Part shown: positions 51,092-61,003 of the stretch, in pieces
How the letters are laid out: every line of letters begins with the position of its first letter
Numbering within the stretch: the first letter of the stretch is position 1
Assembly: GCF_002574545.1 (NCBI RefSeq)
Contig: NZ_NUGT01000080.1
Span: 158,469 to 222,468 of the forward strand
Length of the DNA: 64,000 nt
Direction of reading: 5' to 3'
From: Bacillus sp. AFS055030
GTDB lineage: Bacteria; Bacillota; Bacilli; Bacillales; Bacillaceae_G
Program-made: the position numbers and the translations under genes
The notes under the pieces: model-generated
What the model was told of the DNA's origin: nothing
Seen by the model: only the letters and a program-made list of their open reading frames with translations
Databases searched by the model: none

Positions 51092-51109
51092 TTTTAGTTC
51101 CCCCTCTCC

Positions 51110-51772
51110 TTAATCAACCATTTTCGTAACGCGAATGATATGTGGTAACGATTCAACTTCTTTTAAAATTTTATCATCTAAGTCTTGGTCGACCTCAATT
51201 GCCATCAGTGCAATTTGTCCCACTTCTTTGCGTGAAACTTCCATATGGCCAATATTTACAGCATATTTCATTAGGACATTTGTTACACCAGCAATCGAAC
51301 CAAAACGGTCATTATGAACAACTAGGATTGCAGGGTAATTACCCGAAAGTTTCAGTTCAAATCCATTCAACTCAATAATTTCAATTTTCCCACCACCGAT
51401 TGAAATACCTACTAATTCAAATGGTTGGTCATCATCAAGAATAGTAATTTTCACTGTATTTGGATGTTCCGTTACTGCATCTTCTTCAATGAAATCAATA
51501 GACATGCCTTTTTCTTTTGCAATATTTAATGATTCTGGTATACGCTCATCAAATGTATCAAAATCTAATAATCCACCAATAAGTGCAACATCTGTACCAT
51601 GTCCACGATATGTTTTAGCAAATGAACCATATAATGAAATCAATATCTTTTTTGGTTCTTTTCCATAAAGATTTCTTGCAACACGACCAATTTTAGCCGC
51701 TCCCGCTGTATGTGAACTTGAAGGACCAATCATAATTGGACCAATTATGTCAAAAACACTTTTATATTTCAT
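51110..51772 (-). CDS. sdaAB: L-serine dehydratase, iron-sulfur-dependent, beta subunit
   Basis: Beta subunit of serine dehydratase. The start MKYKSVFDIIGPIMIGPSSSHTAG is the family signature; the C-terminal half is an ACT domain (LVVHNDRFGSIAGVTNVL, about 150-167). I take the ATG at 51772; a GTG immediately before it is an alternative. The sequence upstream (51776-51950) holds TATAAT-like boxes but no clear promoter. Confidence 0.94.
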   Translation of the reverse strand: MKYKSVFDIIGPIMIGPSSSHTAGAAKIGRVARNLYGKEPKKILISLYGSFAKTYRGHGTDVALIGGLLDFDTFDERIPESLNIAKEKGMSIDFIEEDAVTEHPNTVKITILDDDQPFELVGISIGGGKIEIIELNGFELKLSGNYPAILVVHNDRFGSIAGVTNVLMKYAVNIGHMEVSRKEVGQIALMAIEVDQDLDDKILKEVESLPHIIRVTKMVD

Positions 51773-51954
51773 CACGTTTCCCCCAATACGTTATAGTAAA
51801 AGCGTATTATATTTATTTTTTGTTTTGTAAGAACAAATCATTTATATAAAAAGTTGGTATTATGGACTAACCAATGTCCACTTTATAGTGTAATACGAAA
51901 TTCTACAGACTTCTACGTTATTTTACATTAGACTTTAAATAAATTACAAAAAAA

Positions 51955-51980
51955 AAGAAGAAGTGATCACACTTCCTCTT
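51955..51980 (-). terminator. Intrinsic terminator after fakA
   Basis: AAGAAGAAGTG / CACTTCCTCTT (one mismatch), four-nt loop, then TTTTTTTTG on the minus strand. Confidence 0.85.
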
Positions 51981-52000
51981 CTATCTTTGTATATTTTATC

Positions 52001-53689
52001 TTATTCGATCGAAAAAATATATGAATATAAAGGCTGGTTTCCGTTGTGAACTTCAACTTCTAAGTGATCAAAACTCTCTTCGGCAAATTCAACTAATTTT
52101 GTAATTTCTTCCTCAGATACATCTTGGCCATATAAGATTGTTAATATTTCAGAATCTTCATCAATCATATCTTGTAATAATTTTTTTGCCGCCTCTAATT
52201 GATTTGCATCTGTTGTAACAATTTTACTTTCAAGGATTCCCATGAAATGATCTTTTGTGATTTCTACGCCATCAATTTCAGTATCTCGAACCGCATAAGT
52301 TATTTGACCTGTTTTTACTGACTTTAAAGCATCTTGCATTCCAGATTTATTTTCATCTAATGTTGCAGTAGGATTAAATGATAATAAAGCTGACATACCT
52401 TGAGGTACTGTTTTAGACGTTACAACTGCTACATTACATTCTGCAACAGATGCAGCTTGCTCAGCAGCCATTACAATATTTCCGTTGTTAGGAAGTACAA
52501 TAACATTTTCTGCGTTGCATTGTTCGATCGCTTTAACAATGTCTTCTGTACTAGGATTCATTGTTTGACCGCCTTCAATTACTACAGTTGCCCCAATACT
52601 TTCAAATAATTCTTTAATGCCAGATCCCATTGCTACTGTAACAATCCCAAATTCTTGTTTTTCAGTAGATTTTGCAGACTCATTATTAGAAGGAGATTCA
52701 TTTGAAACCTCTTCATGTAGTAAGTTAGAATGTTGTTCGCGCATATTTTCGGCTTTTAGTTTTAAAAAGCTTCCAAATCGTTGACCTAAATTAAATACTT
52801 CTCCAGGGTACTCAGCGTGAATATGAACTTTTACAATTTCATCATCAGCAACTACTAATAAAGAATCACCCCATGCACTTAACTCTTTACGGAAAGTATC
52901 AATGTCAAATGGATGTTTTTTTAATTTATCTTTTTCAAATCGCACCATGAATTCTGTACAGTATCCGTATACAATGTCTTCAGTATTTAACATACTTTGT
53001 ACATTACGATGTTCTGCTTCAACTAGTTCCTCAAGTGAAAGAGCCGCCTCAGCACCTTCTAGAGAAATTTCTTCACCTTTTAAAGATGCTAGAAATCCTT
53101 CGTAGACAAATACTAAACCTTGACCTCCGCTATCGACTACACCAACTTGTTTCAATACAGGTAGTAAATCTGGAGTACGGTTTAATGATGCATTTGCTTC
53201 AATAATTGTTTCCTCAAGGAACGGAATAAATTCTTCATGAGTTTTTGCTAAGACAACTGCTTTTTTTGCTGTTTCTCTTGCAACTGTTAAGATTGTTCCT
53301 TCAATAGGCTTCATAACAGCTTTATAAGCAGTTTCTACCCCTGCTTCTAATGCTTGAGCAAAATCAGTTGTTGAAATTGTTTCCTTTGTTTCAATTGATT
53401 TAGAAAAACCTCTAAATAATTGAGAAAGGATTACACCTGAATTTCCACGCGCACCCATCAATAAGCCCTTTGCAAAGCTTTGACCAACTTTCCCTACATG
53501 ACTATTCGGTTTTTCTTTTACTTCCTTAGATCCAGAAGTAATAGAAAGATTCATATTTGTTCCAGTATCACCATCTGGTACCGGGAATACATTTAATGAA
53601 TCTACAAATTTTACATTTTTCGTTAAGTTATTTGCACCTTGAATCACCATATCTGCAAATAATTTACCGTCAATACGTTTTATCGACAC
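52001..53689 (-). CDS. fakA: Fatty acid kinase subunit FakA (YloV, DhaL-like)
   Basis: ATP-binding subunit that phosphorylates fatty acids bound to FakB. The N-terminal DhaL-type kinase domain shows PVPDGDTGTNMNLS (about 32-45) and ARGNSGVILSQLFRG; the middle and C-terminal domains are those of the YloV family. 562 residues. No FakB gene in the window. 23 nt after yloU, the usual pair. Confidence 0.9.
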   Translation of the reverse strand: MSIKRIDGKLFADMVIQGANNLTKNVKFVDSLNVFPVPDGDTGTNMNLSITSGSKEVKEKPNSHVGKVGQSFAKGLLMGARGNSGVILSQLFRGFSKSIETKETISTTDFAQALEAGVETAYKAVMKPIEGTILTVARETAKKAVVLAKTHEEFIPFLEETIIEANASLNRTPDLLPVLKQVGVVDSGGQGLVFVYEGFLASLKGEEISLEGAEAALSLEELVEAEHRNVQSMLNTEDIVYGYCTEFMVRFEKDKLKKHPFDIDTFRKELSAWGDSLLVVADDEIVKVHIHAEYPGEVFNLGQRFGSFLKLKAENMREQHSNLLHEEVSNESPSNNESAKSTEKQEFGIVTVAMGSGIKELFESIGATVVIEGGQTMNPSTEDIVKAIEQCNAENVIVLPNNGNIVMAAEQAASVAECNVAVVTSKTVPQGMSALLSFNPTATLDENKSGMQDALKSVKTGQITYAVRDTEIDGVEITKDHFMGILESKIVTTDANQLEAAKKLLQDMIDEDSEILTILYGQDVSEEEITKLVEFAEESFDHLEVEVHNGNQPLYSYIFSIE

Positions 53690-53712
53690 AAATTCTCCTC
53701 CTTAATGCGTCT

Positions 53713-54075
53713 TTACAGGTTTGCTACTTTCACACCTTGAACAAAAATATTAACAGAGTCAACTGACAAGCCTAATGTTTGATCAAGAGTGTACTTCACT
53801 TTATTTTGTACGTTATTAGCAACTTCAGAAATCTTCGTACCATAGCTTACAATTATGTACATATCGATATTAACGTCTTCACCTACTTGGCGAACAATAA
53901 CACCTTTTGTAAAGTTATCTTTTTTTAGGATTTCTGTAAGACCATCCTTAATTTGTTTCTTAGAAGCCATTCCAACAATACCGTAGCAATCAATGGCAGC
54001 TCCACCAGCAATTGTAGCGATCACATCTGTACCAATTTCGATTGTTCCATATTGAGTTTTCATTTCTAATGACAT
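53713..54075 (-). CDS. yloU: Asp23/Gls24 family protein YloU
   Basis: Small cytosolic Asp23-family protein of uncertain function, usually beside fakA. 120 residues; begins MSLEMKTQYGTIEIGTDVIATIAGGAA (cut at about 18) and ends VDSVNIFVQGVKV. The gene lies 23 nt upstream of fakA, and a TTGACA promoter precedes it. Confidence 0.88.
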   Translation of the reverse strand: MSLEMKTQYGTIEIGTDVIATIAGGAAIDCYGIVGMASKKQIKDGLTEILKKDNFTKGVIVRQVGEDVNIDMYIIVSYGTKISEVANNVQNKVKYTLDQTLGLSVDSVNIFVQGVKVANL

Positions 54076-54418
54076 AATTTGGTCCCCCTTATTGGATAAT
54101 CCAAGTATAGTTAGTTATACTACTTACCTATTATTGTATACCTTTTTTCAAAATAATTCTATCGACTCACTACAATATTAGCATTTAATACTATTTTAGC
54201 TGTTATGATCGAAATACAATTTAATGAATTTCTTTTCAATAAGTCAGAAGGTCCCTATTTAATATTTAGTATATCACACATTTCAATGTCAAGGTTTTTT
54301 TCTTGAACAACTTACCAATAACTGTTGCATTAAGTAGAGCGGTATGATAAATTATAGTAGTGTTTGAATGAAAATAATCATTGAAATGTTATTCCGTTTT
54401 TTGTTAGGAGGGAAATAG
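54076..54418. other. Divergent intergenic region between yloU and rpmB
   Basis: 343 bp without a gene, holding the yloU promoter (minus) and the rpmB promoter (plus). For rpmB a TATGAT box is at 54343-54348, with only a weak -35. Nothing else was seen. Confidence 0.6.
54263..54292 (-). promoter_or_regulatory. Promoter candidate of yloU-fakA
   Basis: Consensus TTGACA at 54287-54292; possible -10 TAAATA at 54263-54268 (18-bp spacer) or TACTAA (15-bp). Confidence 0.5.
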
Positions 54419-54607
54419 ATGGCTCGTGTTTGTGTAATCACAGGTAGAAAGTCTCGTTCTGGTAACAGTCGCTCTCACGCTATGAATGCTTCAAAACGTA
54501 CTTGGGGTGCTAACCTTCAAAAAGTTCGTATTTTAGTAAACGGTAAACCAAAGCGTGTTTACGTTTCAGCGAGAGCATTAAAATCAGGTAAAATTGAGCG
54601 CGTTTAA
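54419..54607 (+). CDS. rpmB: 50S ribosomal protein L28
   Basis: Large-subunit protein and the only plus-strand gene here. 62 residues: [33 protein letters not shown] and [17 protein letters not shown] are family blocks. Only one cysteine (residue 5), so it is the zinc-free type. GGAGGG lies six bases before the ATG. Divergent from yloU, with a terminator immediately after. Confidence 0.97.
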   Translation: MARVCVITGRKSRSGNSRSHAMNASKRTWGANLQKVRILVNGKPKRVYVSARALKSGKIERV

Positions 54608-54621
54608 TTTATTAACGTACT

Positions 54622-54650
54622 AAAAAGCATAGCGATCCGCTATGCTTTTT
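54622..54650 (+). terminator. Intrinsic terminator after rpmB
   Basis: Perfect 13-bp stem AAAAAGCATAGCG / CGCTATGCTTTTT, 3-nt loop, with a T-rich tail. Also usable on the minus strand to end spoVM transcription. Confidence 0.92.
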
Positions 54651-54702
54651 TACTTTTTTTATGACCTTTTACCTCAACCGAAAAATCCAACCCCAACTAA
54701 AA

Positions 54703-54786
54703 CTAAGCGTCTTTTTTAAATGTACTCAGCATGGCACGAACAAGTCCGCCAAGAAATTTTGGTAATTTAATCGTATAAAATCTCAT
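54703..54786 (-). CDS. spoVM: Stage V sporulation protein M (spore coat anchor peptide)
   Basis: Amphipathic peptide that binds the convex forespore membrane and anchors SpoIVA to start coat assembly. 27 residues read from the minus strand: MRFYTIKLPKFLGG, then LVRAMLSTFKKDA. B. subtilis SpoVM is 26 residues with the same IKLPKFLGG core, including the critical proline 9. GGAGGG precedes the ATG by six bases. Position between thiN and rpmB is conserved. It is too short for most gene finders and shows the organism is a spore former. Confidence 0.95.
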   Translation of the reverse strand: MRFYTIKLPKFLGGLVRAMLSTFKKDA

Positions 54787-54880
54787 GCTTTCCCTCCTAC
54801 AAGCTTTCTAGCATTTTTAAGGAAAAGATTAATCCTATTACATTCTACTTGCGCTGAGCGAAATCTATGACATGAAATTG

Positions 54881-55522
54881 TTAATCTTTGCTCCTTACTA
54901 CTAATGCTATGCCCTCGCTAAATGAAATAGACCCTTCACTCTCTAACAGTTCATTGCTTACACACAGTGATGATCCAATCTCCAGTAAATGATTAGTAAG
55001 TGGATATTTAAACCCCTTTAAGGTTAAATCTTTTACTTTAGCACCTAAAGCAAAAAAAGATACGTATTTAAAATGCTGCAATTTACGAATAAAATGGGTA
55101 CCTTGTTGAATAACATATATTTCGTTATATTCATCAACGATTTTAATTGGTACATTCGAATTCATAAATTTTATTAATAATGTAATACTACCAAATTCAT
55201 GATCTAAACGTTTTCCAGTTACACAATGGATCATAATCTTTTCTGGTTTTTGTCTAATTGCCCATTGAATAGCTAGTTCTAAATCTGTTTCATCTTTTTC
55301 AGGAGGGTAAATAAAAACATTTGGGACTAGCCTTTTTATTTTTTCTAAATTTTCTTCACTTAAAGAGTCAAAATCACCGAATATTGCTTCTGGAATTAAT
55401 CCTTCCTCAATTAAGTAATGAGCTCCATTATCAACGCCAATTAGCTGCTTTTTTTCGTCTTTTGAAGTAATTTCAGTAATTGTGTTCGATTTCGGTCCTG
55501 CACCTACAATATGTATAATCAA
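54881..55522 (-). CDS. thiN: Thiamine pyrophosphokinase
   Basis: Converts thiamine to thiamine diphosphate. DNGAHYLIEEGLIPEAIFGDFDSLSEE (cut at about 31-50) and DETDLELAIQWAI (about 78-90) with the metal-binding Asp residues, then VTGKRLDHEFG. 213 residues. TTG start at 55522 after AAGGTGG. Between spoVM and rpe, as in B. subtilis. Confidence 0.93.
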   Translation of the reverse strand: MIIHIVGAGPKSNTITEITSKDEKKQLIGVDNGAHYLIEEGLIPEAIFGDFDSLSEENLEKIKRLVPNVFIYPPEKDETDLELAIQWAIRQKPEKIMIHCVTGKRLDHEFGSITLLIKFMNSNVPIKIVDEYNEIYVIQQGTHFIRKLQHFKYVSFFALGAKVKDLTLKGFKYPLTNHLLEIGSSLCVSNELLESEGSISFSEGIALVVRSKD

Positions 55523-55541
55523 TTTTTTCTTCCACCTTTAA

Positions 55542-55574
55542 AAAAAATGCAATCGAATGTCGATTGCATTTTTT
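55542..55574 (-). terminator. Intrinsic terminator after rpe
   Basis: Perfect 14-bp stem AAAAAATGCAATCG / CGATTGCATTTTTT with a 5-nt loop, ending in TTTTTT. It ends the def-to-rpe operon. Confidence 0.92.
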
Positions 55575-55612
55575 GTTTCATTATTAGATTTACCATGCAA
55601 TTTATGATTACA

Positions 55613-56257
55613 TTATCCTCTAATTTTCGCTATTGCTTCTTTTCTGTCTTCCTTATTATAAACTGCAGAACCAGCTACTAATACGGTAGCACCTGCTTCT
55701 ATACAGATTTTAGCCGTTCGCTCGTCAACCCCACCGTCAATTTCAATTTCAACTGATAGATTGCGCTCTTTAATTAGATTAGCAACTTGTCTTATTTTAG
55801 GGACAACTGAATGAATAAATTTCTGCCCACCAAAGCCAGGATTTACTGTCATTAAAAGGACCATGTCGACATCGTCTATAATCTGTTCAATTGTTGAAAC
55901 TGGAGTCGCAGGATTAAGAACCACACCTGCTTTAATACCAAATGATTTAATCGTTTGAATCGTACGGTGCAAATGTGTACAAGCTTCGACATGAACGGTA
56001 ATAATGTCTGCTCCAGCTTTTACAAATTGCTCTATGTATTGATCAGGTTTTTCAATCATTAAATGTACATCAAGTGGAAGCTTCGTCACTGGTCTAATTG
56101 CTTCTACAATTAATGGTCCAATTGTAATATTTGGTACAAAATGACCATCCATTACGTCTACGTGAATATAATCTGCACCTCCACGTTCTACATCTAAAAT
56201 TTCTTCTCCAAGTTTAGCAAAATTTGCTGAAAGGATTGATGGTGCAATTTTAACCAT
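55613..56257 (-). CDS. rpe: Ribulose-phosphate 3-epimerase
   Basis: Interconverts ribulose 5-phosphate and xylulose 5-phosphate in the pentose phosphate pathway. TIM barrel with [15 protein letters not shown] (about 5-19), [17 protein letters not shown] (about 32-48), NPGFGGQKF and [10 protein letters not shown]. 214 residues. Two nt after rsgA. Confidence 0.97.
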   Translation of the reverse strand: MVKIAPSILSANFAKLGEEILDVERGGADYIHVDVMDGHFVPNITIGPLIVEAIRPVTKLPLDVHLMIEKPDQYIEQFVKAGADIITVHVEACTHLHRTIQTIKSFGIKAGVVLNPATPVSTIEQIIDDVDMVLLMTVNPGFGGQKFIHSVVPKIRQVANLIKERNLSVEIEIDGGVDERTAKICIEAGATVLVAGSAVYNKEDRKEAIAKIRG

Positions 56258-56259
56258 GA

Positions 56260-57141
56260 TTAATACCTCGGCTTTCTATCTCTTATTTCTTCTATGAATG
56301 ATACATAATGATCATATCGCTTAGGAGAAATTTCCCCACTTTCAACCGCAGCTTTTACAGCACATTTTGGTTCTTTTAAGTGGGTACAACCTCTAAATTT
56401 ACATTCTTGACTTTTTTCTCGCATTTCTACAAAACAATACGATAAATCTTCAGCTTCAATTCCAATAAATTCCAAAGAACTAAAACCAGGTGTATCTGCA
56501 ACTAGTCCCTGTCCAATTTTGATTAATTCAACATGTCTAGTTGTATGTTTTCCTCGTCCTAAATGCGAGGAAATAATACCTGTTTTTAAATCAAGCTCTG
56601 GGTTTATCGCATTTAATAGAGTTGACTTACCAACGCCAGATTGTCCTGCAAATACAGATATTTTATTTGCCATATGTGGAAGAACTTTTTCTAATCCTTC
56701 TTCAGTTTTAGAAGAAGTTAAACATACTTCATATCCAATTTGGCGATAATAAGAAACGTATTCATACACTAATTTTAATTGTGTTTCTGAACACAAATCG
56801 ATCTTTGTAATAACAATTAAAGGTTTAATTTCATTAAATTCAATTAATACAAGGAATCGATCTAATAATATGGGAGAAAAATCAGGCTCTACTGCTGAAA
56901 AAACTAAAATGGCTTGATCAACATTCGCAATAGGTGGTCGAACAAGTTCATTCTTACGCTCTTTTATTTCAAGTAGATAACCTTCTCCACTCTTTTCGAT
57001 ATGATATTCTACCTCGTCTCCAACTAAAGGTGTTATTTTCTTATTACGAAAATTTCCTCTGCCACGACAAGCAACAACTGTCTCATCTGTCTCGACATAA
57101 TAGAATCCACTCAATGCTTTTATGATTTTGCCTTCTGGCAT
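56260..57141 (-). CDS. rsgA: Ribosome small subunit-dependent GTPase A
   Basis: Assists late 30S maturation. OB fold at the N-terminus, circularly permuted GTPase with TKID (G4, about 112), [14 protein letters not shown] (G1, about 166-179), DTPGFSS (G3), and C-terminal zinc finger with [14 protein letters not shown]. 293 residues. 20 nt after prkC, conserved order. Confidence 0.96.
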   Translation of the reverse strand: MPEGKIIKALSGFYYVETDETVVACRGRGNFRNKKITPLVGDEVEYHIEKSGEGYLLEIKERKNELVRPPIANVDQAILVFSAVEPDFSPILLDRFLVLIEFNEIKPLIVITKIDLCSETQLKLVYEYVSYYRQIGYEVCLTSSKTEEGLEKVLPHMANKISVFAGQSGVGKSTLLNAINPELDLKTGIISSHLGRGKHTTRHVELIKIGQGLVADTPGFSSLEFIGIEAEDLSYCFVEMREKSQECKFRGCTHLKEPKCAVKAAVESGEISPKRYDHYVSFIEEIRDRKPRY

Positions 57142-57161
57142 ATACTCACTCCTACAGCTCT

Positions 57162-59156
57162 TTAATTCGATGGATAAGGTACATCTCTTTCTGCAATAAC
57201 TTGACCATCTTTAACAATTTTATAGGAAGCAGTTTGTCCAGGATCAATTGTCACTTCTACTGGTATAGTAGTTGTTTCGGTGATCGATTTTGAAATTGCA
57301 GGTTTTTCACCATTATTATTTTTATCCCTAATAAATACCTCTATTAACTGAGGTGTACTAGGATTCGTTGGGGTGTATGGAACTTGTACATTGATCGTTA
57401 CTTTTTTCGTCTTTTCTTTTTGTTTTCCTGAGGAAATAACGACATTTAATGTATCTCCTTCTTTTACTGCAACGTTAGCAGATGGAGTTTGCGAAATAAC
57501 ATGATTTTCAGCAACTGTTCCAGATTCTTCTTTCGTTACGTTAAGCTTTAGGTTATTATCACCTGCATAGGTTTCAACATCTTTTCTAGACCATCCTTTT
57601 AGGTCACGAAGAGTGATCGTCGATGCCCCTTTACTTATCCATACATTTAAATCTGTTTCTGATGGAACGACTTCAGCCCCTACGTTTGGAGATTGGTCGG
57701 TTATTTCACCTTCTCGTGCATCACTTTCGATAAAATGCGTTGTAACCGAACGATAATCGTCTTGTAATCGAGATTTTATTGTGTTGTATAGGAACCCTTT
57801 TAAGTCTTCCATCTCGTTACTCTTTTTACCTTTTGATTTATAGATCGTTATTGATGAATTTTCTTTAACAGTTTCCCCAATATTAGGAGAGGTTTTTACT
57901 ACTTTTCCTTCATCTACTTCATCATCAAAAATTTCTTTCGGATCGCTTATTTTTAACCCTTTTGATGCAAGCAATGTAACTGCACTTTCATATGTCATAT
58001 CCTTAACATCAGGAATTTCTACGTCTTCAGGTAAAAATAACGCAGGAATTAATGTTATTGCTAATAAACCACCAATTAAGAGTGCAATAAATGTACCAAT
58101 AATAAACTTTGCAAAAGAATTTTTCTTCTTCCGTTTTAAATTATCAGGTTCATCATTTTTGACAGGTTCTTTTTTGATTGGTTCTTTTTCTTTAATTGCT
58201 TTTTTCTTTGTTGGTACGACAACTGTATCATCACTAGTTGGTACAGGAATATCCTTTATAATCGGTATTACCTTTGTTTCATCATCATTTGTAGGAATCA
58301 CAAAAGGTTTTTCATTTAAACGATTATGATCTAAAGCTGTTTGTAAATCTAGCTTCATCTCATCTGCGGTATCGTATCGATAAAAGATATCTTTGGCTGT
58401 CGCTTTTAAAACGATATTTTCAACACTTTGAGGTATTTCTGGATTAAATTTAGTTGGTGGTGGTACTTCGCTTTGTAAATGTTTTAATGCGATCGCAACT
58501 GCACTTTCACCCGAAAATGGTAGTTTTCCAGTTAACAGCTCAAACATGACAATACCTAAAGAATAAATATCTGATTTTTTGTTCGCAACTCCACCTCTTG
58601 CTTGTTCTGGTGAGAGATAGTGAACAGAACCAAGTACTGAATTTGTTTGTGTAATTGTTGCAGCCGTCGAAGCTGTCGCAATACCAAAGTCAGTTACTTT
58701 TACGTTTCCTTCATTATTTATTAAAATATTTTGCGGTTTTACATCTCTATGAACGATTTGAAAATGATGCGCATGCGCTAATGCTGAGGCTAATTGTTCC
58801 ATAATCCTCAATACTTCTTTTGGCTTTATTGGTGTATGATTTTGAATATACTCCTTTAAAGTCTCACCTTCAACGTATTCCATGACGATATACTGTAATC
58901 CATCTTCTTCCCCAACATCATATGAGCTTACGATATTTGGATGAGAAAGTGAAGTAACTGAATATGCTTCACGTTGAAATCTTCTTAAGAAATCAGGGTC
59001 ATTTGAAAAATCAGCTTTTAACATTTTTACAGCTACATCTCGATCTAATATCATATCACGGGCTAAATAAACGTTTGCCATACCGCCGACACCAATTAAT
59101 TTTAAAATCTTATATCGGTCGTTTAGGCGTCTACCAATAATCACGCTCATCATCAC
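57162..59156 (-). CDS. prkC: Serine/threonine protein kinase PrkC with PASTA repeats
   Basis: Membrane kinase that senses peptidoglycan fragments and controls germination and stationary-phase physiology. Kinase domain: GVGGMANVYLARD (about 20-32), VAVKML, HRDVKPQNILI, DFGIATAS, SPEQARGG. A lysine-rich linker and one membrane segment (about 355-375) precede three PASTA domains (about 375-580) and a C-terminal domain. 664 residues. Start overlaps prpC by four nt (ATGA), coupling the kinase to its phosphatase. One of three close start codons may be used. Confidence 0.95.
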   Translation of the reverse strand: MMMSVIIGRRLNDRYKILKLIGVGGMANVYLARDMILDRDVAVKMLKADFSNDPDFLRRFQREAYSVTSLSHPNIVSSYDVGEEDGLQYIVMEYVEGETLKEYIQNHTPIKPKEVLRIMEQLASALAHAHHFQIVHRDVKPQNILINNEGNVKVTDFGIATASTAATITQTNSVLGSVHYLSPEQARGGVANKKSDIYSLGIVMFELLTGKLPFSGESAVAIALKHLQSEVPPPTKFNPEIPQSVENIVLKATAKDIFYRYDTADEMKLDLQTALDHNRLNEKPFVIPTNDDETKVIPIIKDIPVPTSDDTVVVPTKKKAIKEKEPIKKEPVKNDEPDNLKRKKKNSFAKFIIGTFIALLIGGLLAITLIPALFLPEDVEIPDVKDMTYESAVTLLASKGLKISDPKEIFDDEVDEGKVVKTSPNIGETVKENSSITIYKSKGKKSNEMEDLKGFLYNTIKSRLQDDYRSVTTHFIESDAREGEITDQSPNVGAEVVPSETDLNVWISKGASTITLRDLKGWSRKDVETYAGDNNLKLNVTKEESGTVAENHVISQTPSANVAVKEGDTLNVVISSGKQKEKTKKVTINVQVPYTPTNPSTPQLIEVFIRDKNNNGEKPAISKSITETTTIPVEVTIDPGQTASYKIVKDGQVIAERDVPYPSN

Positions 59157-59905
59157 CCTTTCTCTATATTTCTAGGCTCAAACTTAATAATGGCAAGCGT
59201 GATGTTATCTTCTCCACCAAGATCATTTGCGAGTGTAATCAACTGGTTACCGAGAACATCGATTGGTAGATTTTCATTTAATTTTTCATTGAAAAGTTCA
59301 TTTGATATTTTATTCGATAAACCATCTGAACATAAAATGATTAAATCATCTTCTTCCCAAGTTAAAGTTTTAATATCAACGTCAACTGTTTCCTCTGTAC
59401 CAAGTGCTCGCGTTATAATATTTTTACGTGGGTGAATTTCTGCATCCTCCATCGAAATTTGCCCAAATTTAACAAGTTCAGCGACAAAAGTATGATCTTC
59501 TGTTATTTGCTTAAACCCTTCATCATTCCTCAAGTAACTTCTACTATCACCTATATGTGCAATCGTAAAAAATAAAGGAGTACAAATAATCGCTTCAAGA
59601 GTTGTACCCATCCCCTTGCACTCTTCATTTTGTTCTGAATGAACTAATAAATTTGTATTTAATTGTGCTACAATATTTTTTAGCCATGATTCGGCTTCAA
59701 CCGGTGTTTCAAATTTACTAGTATTTTTCCACTCTGCTTCAAGAAAATTGATCGCCATCATACTAGCAACCTCACCAGCTAAATGGCCACCCATTCCGTC
59801 TGCAACTACAGCTAATACGATTCCTGAATCGTTCGTAAAAATACCTACGCTATCTTCATTATGCTCTCGAACTTTCCCCGTATCAGTTTGAAAAAAAGTT
59901 TGCAT
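59153..59905 (-). CDS. prpC: PP2C-type protein phosphatase PrpC
   Basis: Manganese-dependent phosphatase that reverses PrkC. Metal-binding blocks: TDTGKVREHNEDS, VADGMGGHLAGEVAS (Asp-Gly), HIGDSRSYL, ITEDHTFVAELV, LCSDGLSNKI and GGEDNIT. 250 residues from the ATG at 59905 (MQTFFQTDTG) with GAGGTG before it; the longer reading to 59962 overlaps rlmN. Four nt after rlmN. Confidence 0.96.
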   Translation of the reverse strand: MQTFFQTDTGKVREHNEDSVGIFTNDSGIVLAVVADGMGGHLAGEVASMMAINFLEAEWKNTSKFETPVEAESWLKNIVAQLNTNLLVHSEQNEECKGMGTTLEAIICTPLFFTIAHIGDSRSYLRNDEGFKQITEDHTFVAELVKFGQISMEDAEIHPRKNIITRALGTEETVDVDIKTLTWEEDDLIILCSDGLSNKISNELFNEKLNENLPIDVLGNQLITLANDLGGEDNITLAIIKFEPRNIEKG

Positions 59906-59909
59906 TGTT

Positions 59910-61001
59910 TCACCTCGTCTCCTCTTTACGCTCCTTTGCACGCAACTGTCCACAAGCTGCATCTATATCATGACCTTGTTCACGACGAATTGTAACATTC
60001 ACTCCATTATTTTTAAGTACTTTTTCAAATGCAAAAATTTGTTCTTTTGGTGTTCTTACGTAATCTCTTTCAGGTACGTAGTTAACTGGAATTAAATTAA
60101 CATGACATTTAACTCCTTTAAGTAGCTTTGAAAGTTCTTCAGCATGCTCAACTTGGTCATTTTCACCACCGAATAAACCATATTCAAACGTTACACGTCT
60201 ACCTGTTTTTTCAACATAGTAACGAACAGCGTCCATTAAATCCGGTAATTTGTATGCACGGTTAATTGGCATTAATTTAGAACGCAACTCACTATTAGGA
60301 GCATGTAAAGAAATCGCGAAATTAATTTGAAGACCTTCATCAGCAAAATTATAGATTTTTGGAATGATTCCACTTGTTGATACTGTTATATGTCTTGCAC
60401 CAATATTAAGACCTTTATCAGAATTAACAATTCGTAAGAAATCCATTAAACCATTATAGTTATCAAATGGTTCGCCTATACCCATAACTACAATTGAGCT
60501 AACTCTTTCTTCAACTTCATCAATTGCACGTTGTACTTCTAATACTTGTGCTACGATTTCACCTGCTTCAAGATTTCGTTTTAAACCACCAAGAGTCGAT
60601 GCACAAAAAGTACATCCAATTCGACAACCTACTTGTGTCGTTACACATACAGAATTGCCATAATTATGTCTCATTAAAACAGTTTCAATTGAATATCCAT
60701 CATGTAATTCAAATAAAAATTTCATCGTACCATCTGAAGAGGTTTGTTTAACTAATGTTTTTAATGTCGTAATTGTAAAATTCTCTTCAAGTAACAAACG
60801 TAAATCTTTTGGAATATTTTGCATTTCTTCAAAACTTTCAACTCGTTGAACATATAGCCAATTATAAATTTGCTTAGCACGGAAAGCCTGCTGCTTTTGC
60901 GCCTTTAACCAATCCTCTAAATCACTCACTTTTAACGAGTAAATTGAGGTTTTATGCGTTTTTTCTATTTTGATTGAATTTGTTGTATTTTCTAATTTCA
61001 A
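59910..61001 (-). CDS. rlmN: Dual-specificity 23S rRNA/tRNA adenine-C2 methyltransferase RlmN
   Basis: Radical-SAM methyltransferase of A2503 in 23S rRNA and A37 in some tRNAs. The 4Fe-4S motif is in [15 protein letters not shown] (about 120-134); the catalytic Cys pair is the C-terminal [11 protein letters not shown] and the C near 120. 363 residues, exactly the Bacillus length. Two nt after rsmB. Confidence 0.96.
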   Translation of the reverse strand: MKLENTTNSIKIEKTHKTSIYSLKVSDLEDWLKAQKQQAFRAKQIYNWLYVQRVESFEEMQNIPKDLRLLLEENFTITTLKTLVKQTSSDGTMKFLFELHDGYSIETVLMRHNYGNSVCVTTQVGCRIGCTFCASTLGGLKRNLEAGEIVAQVLEVQRAIDEVEERVSSIVVMGIGEPFDNYNGLMDFLRIVNSDKGLNIGARHITVSTSGIIPKIYNFADEGLQINFAISLHAPNSELRSKLMPINRAYKLPDLMDAVRYYVEKTGRRVTFEYGLFGGENDQVEHAEELSKLLKGVKCHVNLIPVNYVPERDYVRTPKEQIFAFEKVLKNNGVNVTIRREQGHDIDAACGQLRAKERKEETR

Positions 61002-61003
61002 CG